This document shows, piece by piece, positions 1 to 7,884 of a stretch of 20,409 bases of DNA. This stretch comes from 2-01-FULL-39-10-A sp964525395 (GTDB lineage Bacteria > Patescibacteriota > Microgenomatia > Levybacterales > UBA12049): assembly GCA_964525395.1 (NCBI GenBank), contig CAZGGU010000019.1, forward strand, positions 1 to 20,409, given 5' to 3'. Each line of letters starts with the position of its first letter. The first letter of the stretch is position 1. The translations under genes and the position numbers were made by a program. The notes under the pieces are model-generated. The model searched no databases. It had not been told where the DNA came from and saw nothing but the letters and a program-made list of their open reading frames with translations.

Positions 1-117
1 ATTGTTATGAGATAAGTAAGCCCTACTAAAATGATTGTTCCGGTTTGAAAAATATTCATAGGTAAAGTGTAGAATTTATAATTTTATATACAAGAGGCAA
101 TTTGAATTATGAAGTGT

Positions 118-130
118 TATAATTTCCGAC
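118..130 (+). promoter_or_regulatory. -10 box immediately upstream of the 131 start
   Basis: A perfect TATAAT lies at 118-123, only 7 nt before the ATG at 131, so transcription would start at or within a base or two of the start codon. I see no good -35 hexamer at 16-18 bp spacing and no Shine-Dalgarno sequence. The rest of 1-117 is AT-rich and holds nothing I can name. Confidence 0.5.
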
Positions 131-955
131 ATGATTGAAAGAGATCCATTTGATTCGTATGCACATGTCATGAAGATGGCTCAAGCCATGCTCGAAAATG
201 ATGCAGATTATTTTAATGAAGAAGGAAAGGGAGGTATGGTAACTTTAATTAGCGCTGATTCAGATGGTCAAGAGCTAGACTCTCTACTTCAAGGTTTTGC
301 AGGAAGACTAGGAATTGAAGCTACGGACGTGGAGCATGTGGATGTTGGAAGAATATTAAATGCCTTTGAACTTGGATTTACTTCTGTGATTGCAGAGATT
401 CCGGTTGACCACCTAAACAAGCAGGATCCAATAGAAAATACATTTGAATACATTTTTAGAGGATTTGGAAAAAACGGTGAAGGTTGGAGAAATAGCTTTG
501 CCGGCAGGAGGGATGAACTCCTTAATAAAAATCTGAAGTTAAAAGAGAGTATTGGAAAGGGTCCAATCGCTGACTTTTTAAGGACAATTGATATAGATTT
601 GGATACTAGTTCTCCAAGAATGCTTGTGCTTCATTACCCCTCGATTGAAGATATTGTGGAGGTTTTCAACGATGCTGATGTGGAATTTGATAGTTTAAGT
701 TCGGATCAAAAAGAGCGTCTTTTGAAATCATTAGATTTACTTGCAATTGTTTTTCGTGCTTATCCTCATATGTATAGAGAGAATAATCCTCAGAGAAATG
801 TAGTAGTTAATGTAATTGACCCACTATATAAATGGTATAGGGCGCGTACTCCTGGCTTTAATTCAACCTATGAAAGAATGGGTACAAATGATGTAGTTAT
901 GCTTCCTTCAGCCACTGACCGAGATTTAGAAATTCGCTATTCTCCTCGATCATAA
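131..955 (+). CDS. hypothetical protein, 274 aa
   Basis: I do not recognise this protein. It is soluble and acidic, with no signal peptide or membrane segment. Residues ~35-60 (GMVTLISADSDGQELDSLLQGF) have the beta-strand, loop, helix pattern of an NTPase P-loop but lack the GxxxxGK residues. Residues ~163-170 (PRMLVLHYPS) look like the hydrophobic strand of a Walker B region. A decayed P-loop fold is therefore possible but only inferred. The start is supported by TATAAT 7 nt upstream, and the gene ends just before a strong terminator, so it forms a single transcription unit. Coding status is supported by the long open frame flanked by a promoter-like box and a terminator. Confidence 0.75.
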   Translation: MIERDPFDSYAHVMKMAQAMLENDADYFNEEGKGGMVTLISADSDGQELDSLLQGFAGRLGIEATDVEHVDVGRILNAFELGFTSVIAEIPVDHLNKQDPIENTFEYIFRGFGKNGEGWRNSFAGRRDELLNKNLKLKESIGKGPIADFLRTIDIDLDTSSPRMLVLHYPSIEDIVEVFNDADVEFDSLSSDQKERLLKSLDLLAIVFRAYPHMYRENNPQRNVVVNVIDPLYKWYRARTPGFNSTYERMGTNDVVMLPSATDRDLEIRYSPRS

Positions 956-957
956 AG

Positions 958-982
958 AAAAATCCCCTTGACGGGGATTTTT
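958..982 (+). terminator. intrinsic terminator
   Basis: A ten-base stem (AAAAATCCCC pairing with GGGGATTTTT) encloses a five-base loop, with the T tract forming the end of the stem. It starts 3 nt after the stop codon of the 131-955 gene. Because the A and T tracts are symmetric it could also work on the minus strand and end the transcript of the DUF5679 gene at 1035-1178. Confidence 0.9.
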
Positions 983-1034
983 CGATACGTGTTTCTTGGT
1001 TTCCAAATAGGATTACCAAGAACTTAAATGAAAT

Positions 1035-1178
1035 TTAAGCTTTTCCGATCTTGTACATTCCTGTACCACAGACTGGACACTTTCCTTTCATTGCTGGTTT
1101 ACCATTCTTCATGGTAACAGGCTGAGCTGATGGATCATCTCTCTTAGCTCTGCATTTTACGCAATACATTTCTGCCAT
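1035..1178 (-). CDS. DUF5679 zinc-ribbon protein, 47 aa
   Basis: A very short protein read from the sequence. It begins MAEMYCVKCRAKR and ends GKCPVCGTGMYKIGKA, with two CxxC pairs (YCVKC and CPVC) framing a conserved TMKNGKPA stretch. This is the pattern of the DUF5679 family, small zinc-binding domains common in CPR bacteria and some Chloroflexi; the molecular role is unknown. The start is fixed by a strong Shine-Dalgarno sequence (AGGAGGTGA on the minus strand, at about 1189-1197). That is unusual in this window, where many genes lack one. It lies 36 bp downstream of the 1215-1481 gene on the same strand and is probably co-transcribed with it. Confidence 0.9.
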   Translation of the reverse strand: MAEMYCVKCRAKRDDPSAQPVTMKNGKPAMKGKCPVCGTGMYKIGKA

Positions 1179-1202
1179 AATTTAATTCACCTCCTTTTAA
1201 AA

Positions 1203-1219
1203 TATAAGTAACACTTATA
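1203..1219 (-). repeat. AT-rich perfect inverted repeat between two small genes
   Basis: TATAAGT, a 3-nt centre and ACTTATA form a perfect 7-bp inverted repeat overlapping the stop codon of the upstream minus-strand gene. On the minus strand it is followed by TTTT and then the Shine-Dalgarno of the DUF5679 gene. It could be a weak attenuator or terminator, an mRNA processing hairpin or an operator. The stem is mostly A-T pairs, so strong termination is unlikely. Confidence 0.4.
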
Positions 1220-1481
1220 CTCGGTTTATAACTATAAATAGGATTATCTGAGCGACGATTATTCCAGCTGTAATCATGCCGGTTTTTCTTAAGTCTTTAG
1301 ATACATAGGAATAATCTATTGCAGTAGTATGAGTTCTTGAAGTGTGTGATAAATCAAGTTTATATTCAGATTTTTTAACAGTGGAAGTGGAATCATCGGC
1401 AGGTAGCGTGTCTAGATGATATGAAACATGTCTTTGATCGGCAATCTTTTTTTCCTGAAGAGTTTTTCTGTGTTTTGCCAT
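1215..1481 (-). CDS. small C-terminally anchored membrane protein
   Basis: An 88-aa protein with a basic N terminus (MAKHRKTLQEKKIADQRH), a polar Ser/Thr-rich middle, and one hydrophobic segment at the extreme C terminus (about 20 residues ending IVINRV). This suggests a tail-anchored protein with its soluble part in the cytoplasm. From memory, similar small proteins with MAKHRKT-like N termini occur in CPR genomes, with no known function. I chose the ATG at 1481; an ATG at 1490 would add only MLK. The promoter is about 40 bp upstream (minus-strand TTGACA, 18 bp, TATCTT). A palindrome at 1493-1508 (AGCCTTAA/TTGAGGCT) falls in the presumed short leader. Confidence 0.75.
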   Translation of the reverse strand: MAKHRKTLQEKKIADQRHVSYHLDTLPADDSTSTVKKSEYKLDLSHTSRTHTTAIDYSYVSKDLRKTGMITAGIIVAQIILFIVINRV

Positions 1482-1517
1482 TTTGAGCATTTAGCCTTAA
1501 TTGAGGCTACTTTAGGA

Positions 1518-1558
1518 AAGATACACTATTGACACCGAGGCTGTCAAGGAGTAACAAT
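1518..1558. promoter_or_regulatory. divergent promoter with palindromic -35 boxes
   Basis: TTGACA (1529-1534), a 7-bp centre and TGTCAA (1542-1547) form a perfect 6-7-6 inverted repeat in which each arm is a consensus -35 hexamer. Leftward, the arm at 1542-1547 pairs with TATCTT (complement of 1518-1523) at 18 bp. Rightward, TTGACA pairs with a weaker AACAAT (1553-1558) at 18 bp, which puts the start site near the ATG at 1567. The leftward promoter is convincing and the rightward one plausible. The symmetry would also suit a dimeric repressor. Confidence 0.55.
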
Positions 1559-1566
1559 ACAATACT

Positions 1567-2031
1567 ATGTTTCAGGCAGTCATGATAATCCTTCTTACAG
1601 TCGCTCTCATTTGGTCACTTCTCTTAACAGTTATGTTCTGGCGTATGCTGGTGCACTATAACAAGCTTGTAGATGGGACTAGTAGCAAGGGACTGCGTGC
1701 GATCTTGGAGCAAGTTTTAAAAGATAATCTTGAGAACAAAAAGAGTATTGAAAACCTTAGGGCGATGTATGCTAGAATAGATAAAGAAGGCGATTTTCAC
1801 ATCCAGAAAGTCGGCCTTTTAAGGTTTAATCCATTTAAGGACACCGGCGGAGATCAAAGTTTTATACTTTCCCTGGTAGACAAGAATGATACAGGTGTGA
1901 TTATCTCAGGCTTGTATTCAAGATCAGGACTTAGATGGTACGCGAAGAAAGTTAAAAACGGAAAAGGATTAGAGCATGAGCTTTCGGATGATGAGAAAAA
2001 GGCTCTTAAAGAAGTTAGCTCTATAAAATAG
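1567..2031 (+). CDS. DUF4446 family membrane-anchored protein
   Basis: 154 aa. One N-terminal hydrophobic segment (residues ~4-26) is followed by a helical stretch (~30-70, likely coiled coil), then a compact C-terminal domain containing HIQKVGLLRFNPFKDTGGDQSF and SLVDKNDTGVIISGLYSR. That RYNPF/GGDQSF-type signature is characteristic of DUF4446, a family found in Firmicutes and CPR bacteria with no established activity. No Shine-Dalgarno is visible, and the ATG lies 8 nt after a weak -10, so the message may be leaderless. The DUF3048 gene starts 8 bp after this stop, so the two form an operon of presumed cell-envelope function. Confidence 0.85.
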   Translation: MFQAVMIILLTVALIWSLLLTVMFWRMLVHYNKLVDGTSSKGLRAILEQVLKDNLENKKSIENLRAMYARIDKEGDFHIQKVGLLRFNPFKDTGGDQSFILSLVDKNDTGVIISGLYSRSGLRWYAKKVKNGKGLEHELSDDEKKALKEVSSIK

Positions 2032-2038
2032 AAGCGAT

Positions 2039-3196
2039 ATGCTTAAAGACAAGAAAATAATATTACTGGCCCTGATTGTCTATCTAGCAACCACGGGTTT
2101 AACATTTTTAGTTTTAACCAAATCTCCTTTGGCATCGAAACTTAATTCTCCTGTTCCTCCAAAGGTGGATTCGAATGGAAAATTAGTATTTGATGATTCT
2201 CTGCCTAAGACGGAACCATGTCCAATGAACGGAATTAAGTATTCTAAGCAGCAAAAGGATTGGTGGGAAAAACATAGACCTCTTGGCGTAATGATTGAGA
2301 ATCATGAGAATGCTAGGCCTCAGTCAGGTATTAGTTCATCTGATATAACCTATGAAATAGTAGCAGAAGGTGGAATTACTAGAACTCTTAACATATTCTA
2401 TTGCCAGCCACCGGTTCAGGTAGGTCCTGTAAGAAGCGCAAGAACTTACTTCTTGGATTATATGTCAGAGTATGGGGATAGTCCGCTTTATGCTCATGTA
2501 GGAGGGGCTAATACTCCTGGACCAGCTGATGCTTTGTCCCAGATTAATGAATACGGCTGGGGTGGATACAATGACTTAAATCAGTTCTCTATCGGATTCC
2601 CTACATTTTGGAGAGATTATAATAGGCTTGGTCATGATACTGCTACAGAGCACACAATGTATTCAACTACAGATAAGCTTTGGAAATTTGCTGAAAAAGA
2701 ACGAGATCTTGGTGTAAAGGGTAAAGATGGTACTCCATGGAATGAAGGATTTACTCCATATAAATTCAAAGACTCAGAGTCTAAAGGAACTTCTCAAACA
2801 GCTCATATTGAACATTGGAAGGGTTATAAAGAATACTTTATAGATTGGACATATGACCCAACTTCTAACTCATATCTTAGAAAAAATGGCGGAGTAGCGC
2901 ATCTGGATAAGAATACAAATAAACAGTTATCAGCTAAGAATGTGGTAATTTTGTACGCAGATGAGAGCGCAGCCAATGATGGATATGAGAATAACGCTCA
3001 TCTACTTTATGACACAGTAGGATCGGGAAATGCTACAGTTCTTATGGATGGAAAACAGACCAAAGGTAAATGGAGCAAGAAGAGTAGAACTGCTAAAACG
3101 ATAGTAACAGATGAGAGCGGAAAAGAAATTCAGTTTAATAGAGGTAAGATTTGGTTCCATGTAGTTCCACTCGATGCAGTTGTAACAGTGAAATAG
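2039..3196 (+). CDS. DUF3048 domain protein (YerB-like)
   Basis: 385 aa. An N-terminal uncleaved-type signal or anchor (residues ~6-27) is followed by a linker and then a DUF3048 N-domain starting near residue 82 (PLGVMIENHENARPQSG), continuing through YEIVAEGGITRTLNIFY and VGPVRSARTYFLDY. The C-domain (~260-385) ends in a strand-rich part with GKIWFHVVPLDAVV. YerB-like proteins are extracellular membrane-anchored proteins of Gram-positive bacteria and CPR with no known enzymatic activity. Unlike the Bacillus protein I see no lipobox cysteine, so the anchor is probably the transmembrane helix. It follows the DUF4446 gene closely; the 53-bp gap after it contains the next promoter. Confidence 0.88.
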   Translation: MLKDKKIILLALIVYLATTGLTFLVLTKSPLASKLNSPVPPKVDSNGKLVFDDSLPKTEPCPMNGIKYSKQQKDWWEKHRPLGVMIENHENARPQSGISSSDITYEIVAEGGITRTLNIFYCQPPVQVGPVRSARTYFLDYMSEYGDSPLYAHVGGANTPGPADALSQINEYGWGGYNDLNQFSIGFPTFWRDYNRLGHDTATEHTMYSTTDKLWKFAEKERDLGVKGKDGTPWNEGFTPYKFKDSESKGTSQTAHIEHWKGYKEYFIDWTYDPTSNSYLRKNGGVAHLDKNTNKQLSAKNVVILYADESAANDGYENNAHLLYDTVGSGNATVLMDGKQTKGKWSKKSRTAKTIVTDESGKEIQFNRGKIWFHVVPLDAVVTVK

Positions 3197-3206
3197 TTTG
3201 TCATAG

Positions 3207-3235
3207 TTGCCTCTTTACCCACAATCGAGTAAAAT
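3207..3235 (+). promoter_or_regulatory. sigma70-type promoter of the HTH gene
   Basis: TTGCCT (3207-3212), a 17-bp spacer and TAAAAT (3230-3235) lie just upstream of the ATG at 3250. The predicted start site near 3242 leaves a leader of only about 8 nt with no Shine-Dalgarno. Confidence 0.6.
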
Positions 3236-3249
3236 ACTTTTAAATTTCT

Positions 3250-3825
3250 ATGCTCGATGATTTAATAACATCCAAATCCAGAGTCAAACTTCTAAACGTC
3301 TTTTTGGCGACTCCTACTGAAATGTATCATGTGCGAGAATTAGTTCGAAGAACAGGAGATGAGATCAATGCAGTGCGTCGTGAGCTTTCATACCTTGAGA
3401 AAAAAGGAATTCTCACCCGGGAAGCTAGAGCGAACAGAGTATATTATTATTTGTCCAAAGGTTATGAATTTTATTATGACCTTTTAAGAATTGGTTCAAA
3501 AACAGTTGGACTTGGAGACGGTATTATTAAAAATAAAGTAAAGCTTGGTAGGATAAAATATGCCATGTTTTCAGGGCGTTTTGCCAGAAGACTTCCTAAG
3601 GGGCCTGAAGACGTAGATTTATTGGTCGTAGGCGTAGTGGTTTTGCCTGAGCTGGCGCTTCTGGTTCGTGAAGAAGAAAGAAGACTTGATACAGAAATTA
3701 ATTACACCGTTATGACTGATGAGGAATTTGATTTTAGAAAGAAAAAAAGAGATCCATTCATTCTTTCAATTCTTTATGATTCTCGCGTCATGCTTATTGG
3801 AGATGAAGAAGGTTTACTCGCATGA
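3250..3825 (+). CDS. winged-helix protein with nucleotidyltransferase-like domain
   Basis: 191 aa. Residues ~1-70 form an ArsR/MarR-like winged helix (SKSRVKLLNVFL, then a recognition-helix region EINAVRRELSYLEKKGIL and a wing with REARANRVYYYLS). Residues ~103-190 resemble a minimal nucleotidyltransferase domain: the motif around 107-128 (MFSGRFARR, then EDVDLLVVG) keeps the two aspartates D121 and D123. The usual GS of the GSxAR motif is replaced by SG, so catalysis is doubtful. This two-domain arrangement occurs in archaea and CPR and is usually annotated as a transcriptional regulator; its target is unknown. It ends with TGA 40 bp before secD, so it may be co-transcribed with secDF. Confidence 0.8.
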   Translation: MLDDLITSKSRVKLLNVFLATPTEMYHVRELVRRTGDEINAVRRELSYLEKKGILTREARANRVYYYLSKGYEFYYDLLRIGSKTVGLGDGIIKNKVKLGRIKYAMFSGRFARRLPKGPEDVDLLVVGVVVLPELALLVREEERRLDTEINYTVMTDEEFDFRKKKRDPFILSILYDSRVMLIGDEEGLLA

Positions 3826-3865
3826 TACGCTCGACTTTGCTTAGTGCAGTAATGAAATTTAATTT

Positions 3866-5206
3866 ATGAAAAGTCCTAGATTTATATTCTTATTCATTAT
3901 TTTTATCACACTACTAGCTGTTTTTATTAGCTTACCTTCACAGGTTTCAGTCGGTGGAAGTAAAAAAGATGTTCATTTTGATGCGAATGATTTGTTGGCG
4001 AAATTAAAATCAGATAAAAGATTAGAATTTAAACAAGGACTAGATCTTAAGGGTGGAGTAAGTATTACATTTAATGCAGATCTTAAAAAAGTGCCAGCTG
4101 CAGAGAGAGACGGAGCAGTGGATTCTGCAAGAACAGTTATTGAGCGGAGAATTAATCTTTATGGTGTTTCGGAGCCGCTTATTCAAACAGCGAAAACCGG
4201 AAAAGATTCTAGGATAATTGTTGAACTTCCTGGAGTAACGGACGTTAATGAAGCAGTCAATCTCATCGGTGCTACAGCGCAGCTTACCTTCTGGGAACCC
4301 GCAGCTACTATTTCTGCAGAGACACTACCATCCAACTATCCATTAAATTCTCAAGGAATGGGACCTCTTAAAGAAACTGAACTTTCAGGAAAAGACTTGA
4401 GTAGCGCAACGATTTCATTTGATCAAAATACTTCTCAGCCAGTCGTCCAGTTAAAATTTAACTCTACGGGAACTAAGAAGTTTTCAGATATTACAAAAAG
4501 AAATGTGGGAAAACCTGTAGCTATAGTTTTAGATAATCTTATAATTACTGCACCAACTGTAAATGAAGCCATTCCGACAGGAGATGCGGTTATTTCTGGA
4601 GGATTTACGCAGGAGCAAGCAAAAGCTCTTTCTACTCAGCTTAACGCGGGTGCGCTTCCAGTTCCTTTGACTGTTCTAGAGCAGCATGTAGTTGGGCCAA
4701 CCTTAGGGCAAGTGTCGCTTCATAAAAGTTTAATTGCAGGGCTAATTGGATTTATCACCATCATAGTTTTTATGATCGCACTTTATGGCAGACTTGGTGT
4801 TATCGCTTCTGTCGCACTTCTTATTTATACATTGATTAATTTGGCTGTATTTAAGCTATCAAGTTTGACCCCCCTTAGCATCACATTGACCTTAGCTGGT
4901 ATAGCGGGATTCATTTTATCGATTGGTATGGCAGTGGATGCAAATATTTTAATTTTTGAAAGAATCAAAGAGGAAATGAGAAACGGAAAAAGTAGAAGCA
5001 CAGCAATTGAGCTTGGTTTTCAACATGCATGGACTTCTATTCGTGATTCAAATGTTTCTACTCTTATTACTTGTGTGATTTTGTATTCTTTTGGAACAGG
5101 AATTGTTCGTGGATTTGCATTAGTTCTAGCAATTGGTGTGCTAATCTCTATGTTTTCAGCTATAACAGTTACCAGAAGTTTACTTAGAGTTTTTTATAAA
5201 AATTAA
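3866..5206 (+). CDS. secD: protein translocase subunit SecD
   Basis: 446 aa; part of the SecDF complex that uses the proton-motive force to assist SecYEG-driven secretion. One N-terminal membrane helix (~6-24) precedes the P1 region with the LDLKGGVSITF signature (residues 59-69). The C-terminal half has five hydrophobic helices (from ~287 on), including GMAVDANILIFERIKEE (354-370); D358 lies at the position of the conserved proton-pathway aspartate. At 446 aa it is shorter than the E. coli protein because the periplasmic head is reduced, as is common in Gram-positives and CPR. secF begins 2 bp after the stop. No Shine-Dalgarno precedes the ATG. Confidence 0.95.
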   Translation: MKSPRFIFLFIIFITLLAVFISLPSQVSVGGSKKDVHFDANDLLAKLKSDKRLEFKQGLDLKGGVSITFNADLKKVPAAERDGAVDSARTVIERRINLYGVSEPLIQTAKTGKDSRIIVELPGVTDVNEAVNLIGATAQLTFWEPAATISAETLPSNYPLNSQGMGPLKETELSGKDLSSATISFDQNTSQPVVQLKFNSTGTKKFSDITKRNVGKPVAIVLDNLIITAPTVNEAIPTGDAVISGGFTQEQAKALSTQLNAGALPVPLTVLEQHVVGPTLGQVSLHKSLIAGLIGFITIIVFMIALYGRLGVIASVALLIYTLINLAVFKLSSLTPLSITLTLAGIAGFILSIGMAVDANILIFERIKEEMRNGKSRSTAIELGFQHAWTSIRDSNVSTLITCVILYSFGTGIVRGFALVLAIGVLISMFSAITVTRSLLRVFYKN

Positions 5207-5208
5207 TT

Positions 5209-6090
5209 ATGAATATTATTGGACATAAAAAGATTTGGTTTGCAATTTCATTGGCAGTAATGATTCCGGGATTAATTTCCTTGGCTTTGTTTGGTCTTAA
5301 TCTTTCAGTTGAATTTACAGGAGGATCACGTATGTCTATTTCTTTCCCGAATCAGGTAGGAGACAGCGAAAAACAATTTATAGAAAGTAGCTTAGAGGCT
5401 AAAAGAATCAGAATTCTTTCAATTGAGCCATCAGGAAAATTAGCAATCGTGAGAACGAGTCCAGTAGATCGAAAAATAAATCAGCAGTTTGTATCTGACT
5501 TAAATAAAAAATATGAAAAGGCTAAGCAGGAAGAATTCTCAACGATTGGCCCAACAATTGGACGAGAGACTACCATTAATGCAATTAAGGCTACAGTGAT
5601 TGCATCCATTCTAATCTTAATTTACATTAGTTTAGTTTTCAGAAAAGTTCCAAAACCAGCCAGCTCAATTAGATTCGGTGTTTCGGCAATCGTCGCTCTT
5701 GTTCATGACGTAATCGTAGTAATCGGAGTCTTCTCAATCTTAGGTTACTTATTCCATGTAGAGATTGATTCACTTTTCGTGACAGCGCTCTTGACTATAA
5801 TTGGTTTCTCAGTGCATGACACAATTGTGGTATTTGATCGTATTCGAGAAAATCTTAGCAGAAGATCGTCTGAGGATTTCGATCAGGTGGTAAATGACTC
5901 TATTAATCAAACAATTGGCAGATCAATTAACACCTCAGTGACTGTGTTATTGGTGCTGCTAGCTATGCTCTTATTCGGAGGAGAAAGTATCAGATGGTTT
6001 GTAGTAGCATTAATGGTAGGTGTGGCATCAGGAACATATTCCTCAATCTTTAATGCCTCACCAATTTTAGTAGTGTGGCACGACTGGAGT
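5209..6090 (+). CDS. secF: protein translocase subunit SecF (3' end lost in gap)
   Basis: 294 residues are visible before the run of N. An N-terminal helix (~8-30) is followed by the SecF signature VEFTGGSR (34-41), the periplasmic domain ending near EEFSTIGPTIGRE, and then the membrane helices with GFSVHDTIVVFDRIREN, where D204 is the conserved aspartate. The last readable residues, NASPILVVWHDWS, match the end of the final helix of SecF, so probably only a short cytoplasmic tail is missing. It partners SecD, encoded 2 bp upstream. Any reading frame drawn through the gap is not real, because the N count is a placeholder. Confidence 0.95.
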
Positions 6091-6190
6091 NNNNNNNNNN
6101 NNNNNNNNNNNNNNNNNNNNNNNNNNNNNNNNNNNNNNNNNNNNNNNNNNNNNNNNNNNNNNNNNNNNNNNNNNNNNNNNNNNNNNNNNN
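6091..6190. other. assembly gap (100 N)
   Basis: Exactly 100 N, the conventional placeholder for a gap of unknown size. It hides the 3' ends of secF (from the left) and the yqeY-like gene (from the right). From the usual family length, at least about 150 nt of yqeY is absent, so the real gap is probably longer than the 100 N shown. Confidence 0.98.
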
Positions 6191-6480
6191 GACATTTTTT
6201 CTGGGAGATAAGTATCAAGAATATCTAGTTCTGCTTGTTCTTTATCTGCTAAATCTTGTCGATTAGCTTTTTGATATTCAGCGATCGAATCGCGTCTGTT
6301 CTTTGCCTGTTTTTCTATTACTACCAATATATCTTCAGGAGTTGCAGAGTAGCCTGCGCCGCCTTTTTCTATTTCGTAATAGTTAATAGCAGAAATGAGC
6401 ATGCGAAGTGTGGACTTTTTTACTTCGTCCTGTGCTTTCATGGCATCTGTTAGCTCTGATTGTAGTTTTACTTTATCCAT
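6191..6480 (-). CDS. GatB/YqeY domain protein, C-terminus lost in gap
   Basis: 96 N-terminal residues are readable. They carry the YqeY signature: LQSELTDAMKAQDEVKKSTLRMLISAINYYEIEKG, in which the KxxDxxxxxTLRML pattern is diagnostic, then AKNRRDSIAEYQKANRQDLADKEQAELDILDTYLPEKM. YqeY proteins are normally about 150 aa and resemble the C-terminal tail domain of the amidotransferase subunit GatB; their own role is uncertain. The ATG at 6480 overlaps the last 8 nt of the cca-like gene, so the two are translationally coupled. The catalytic part of GatB is not here, so this is not gatB itself. Confidence 0.92.
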
Positions 6481-7846
6481 TTATTTCTTTTGCTCGCTTT
6501 AAAAGGTACTCTTTATTATTTTTTTCCATGTCTTGGTCGACTTCTTCAAAGAGGACTTGTAGTATCTTACCAATTTCTGGCCCTGGTTTCAAATTTAATG
6601 TTTGCATAATATCATTTCCATTAATTGCCAAATCATTAATTGAAAAGGGTTTGGGTGCAAGTTCTCCTGCCACTTTTTCTTTAAAAGCTTTAAGTCTCCA
6701 GGATTCAGCGGTCTGTGTTCCTCCGCCAAGTCGATCGCCCACCCTAAGATCCATCATGTCTGCGACATTTTCTACTCCGACTCGTCTGATAAATCTTCTA
6801 ACTCCTGCGTCAGTCAGTTCTTCGTTAACTGAGAACATATGCCATCTGATTAGATTGACTACTTTTTTAGTGTCAGCTTTTGAAAATCTTAATCTTTGGC
6901 AGATTTCATAGGCAATTTTTGCACCAGCTATTTCATGATTATAAAAAGTAACCAAACCGTCTTTATCTTCGCCACGAACTTCGGGTTTTCCTACATCATG
7001 AAGAAGAGCAGCGAAGCGTACTATTGGGTCTGTCGAGGGTGTATGCTTGAGACTCATTATATTATGAGTAAAAACGTCTGTGGTGTGATGCCTGCCTGGT
7101 CTGACTTGTGAAACATCGACTCCATCCAACAGTTCTGGGATTATAAATTGCAAAAGCCCCGCTTCTTTAAGAAGAATGATTCCTTTCGTAGGGTCAGCGC
7201 TTGCTAGAATTTTAAGCAGTTCATCTCTCACTCTTTCAAAAGAAATTTCAGTGATAAGTTTCGCGTCACTTTTAATTTCGCGTCCTGTACTTTCTTCAAT
7301 GTCGAAATTTAACTGACAGGCAAATCTTATGGCACGCATGATTCTGAGAGCGTCTTCTTTAAACCTTTCTTTGGGATTTCCGACGCATCTTATAAGTCTA
7401 TTTTTAATATCGGTTTGTCCATCATAAGGATCAACAATATGGCTGCTGACTGCATGCTCCTTACTATTAACCTGGACGATTGAGAGGGCGATGGCGTTCA
7501 TGGTGAAGTCGCGGCGAGAAAGATCTTCCTCAATTGTTTTTCCCCAGGAGACTTGATCAGGATGTCTTTTGTTGGAAAATCCCTGCTCTGTTCGGAAGGT
7601 GGTTATTTCAATTACAGAACCGTCTTTTCTAGGAATGCCCACAGTGCCGAAGTTATTATTATAGTAAGAGTCTGGGAAAAGTCTTTGAATTTCTTCAGGT
7701 GTCGCATTTGAAGTGAGATCCCAGTCTTTCACTGGAATATCCATTAAAAGATTTCGTACGCAGCCTCCTACAAAGTAAATAACAAAACCCTTATTTTGGA
7801 CTTGATTATAAATTTCGATTACGTCTTTTGGAATTTTATTTAACAT
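6473..7846 (-). CDS. cca: CCA-adding / poly(A) polymerase family tRNA nucleotidyltransferase with HD domain
   Basis: 457 aa, class II nucleotidyltransferase. The head domain has YFVGGCVRNLL (residues ~24-34) and the metal-binding pair D41/D43 in KDWDLTSNATPEE, followed by RRDFTMNAIA and an RNA-binding region with RFKEDALRIMRAIRFACQL. Around 280-300 lies an HD phosphohydrolase domain (RFAALLHDVGKPEVRG). This architecture is found in enzymes that add or repair the 3'-CCA end of tRNAs; telling CCA-adding from A-adding or poly(A) enzymes needs phylogeny. It is divergent from recJ, with a shared 38-bp control region, and overlaps the yqeY start. Confidence 0.92.
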   Translation of the reverse strand: MLNKIPKDVIEIYNQVQNKGFVIYFVGGCVRNLLMDIPVKDWDLTSNATPEEIQRLFPDSYYNNNFGTVGIPRKDGSVIEITTFRTEQGFSNKRHPDQVSWGKTIEEDLSRRDFTMNAIALSIVQVNSKEHAVSSHIVDPYDGQTDIKNRLIRCVGNPKERFKEDALRIMRAIRFACQLNFDIEESTGREIKSDAKLITEISFERVRDELLKILASADPTKGIILLKEAGLLQFIIPELLDGVDVSQVRPGRHHTTDVFTHNIMSLKHTPSTDPIVRFAALLHDVGKPEVRGEDKDGLVTFYNHEIAGAKIAYEICQRLRFSKADTKKVVNLIRWHMFSVNEELTDAGVRRFIRRVGVENVADMMDLRVGDRLGGGTQTAESWRLKAFKEKVAGELAPKPFSINDLAINGNDIMQTLNLKPGPEIGKILQVLFEEVDQDMEKNNKEYLLKRAKEING

Positions 7847-7877
7847 TGTCAGTAATTTTTCCCTCTGATATAGTATA
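7846..7877. promoter_or_regulatory. divergent overlapping promoters for recJ and cca
   Basis: Rightward: TTGTCA (7846-7851), 17 bp, TATAGT (7869-7874), giving a start near 7881 and a leader of about 4 nt before the recJ ATG at 7885. Leftward: TATACT is the complement of 7872-7877, which overlaps the rightward -10 and would start a leader of roughly 20 nt for cca. The rightward -35 begins on the first base of the cca start codon. The two polymerases could not occupy this site together. Confidence 0.65.
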
Positions 7878-7884
7878 CCAACAT

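Noticed and set aside
3839..3853. Sequence like the NrtR half-site (TTAGTGCA) before secD
   Set aside because: One mismatch in the left half, no inverted partner at the right spacing, and no NAD-related gene nearby.
6067..6266. Open reading frames running through the N block on either strand
   Set aside because: The N run is a placeholder of unknown true length, so any frame across it is artificial; the real genes stop being readable at the gap edges.
6191..6480. gatB amidotransferase subunit
   Set aside because: Only the YqeY-like domain is present; the GatB catalytic domain is absent and the ATG begins the standalone YqeY N-terminus.
7828..7884. Upstream in-frame ATG as the recJ start
   Set aside because: It overlaps the start of divergent cca and lies upstream of the TTGTCA/TATAGT promoter; the ATG at 7885 fits the promoter and the N-terminus of the family.
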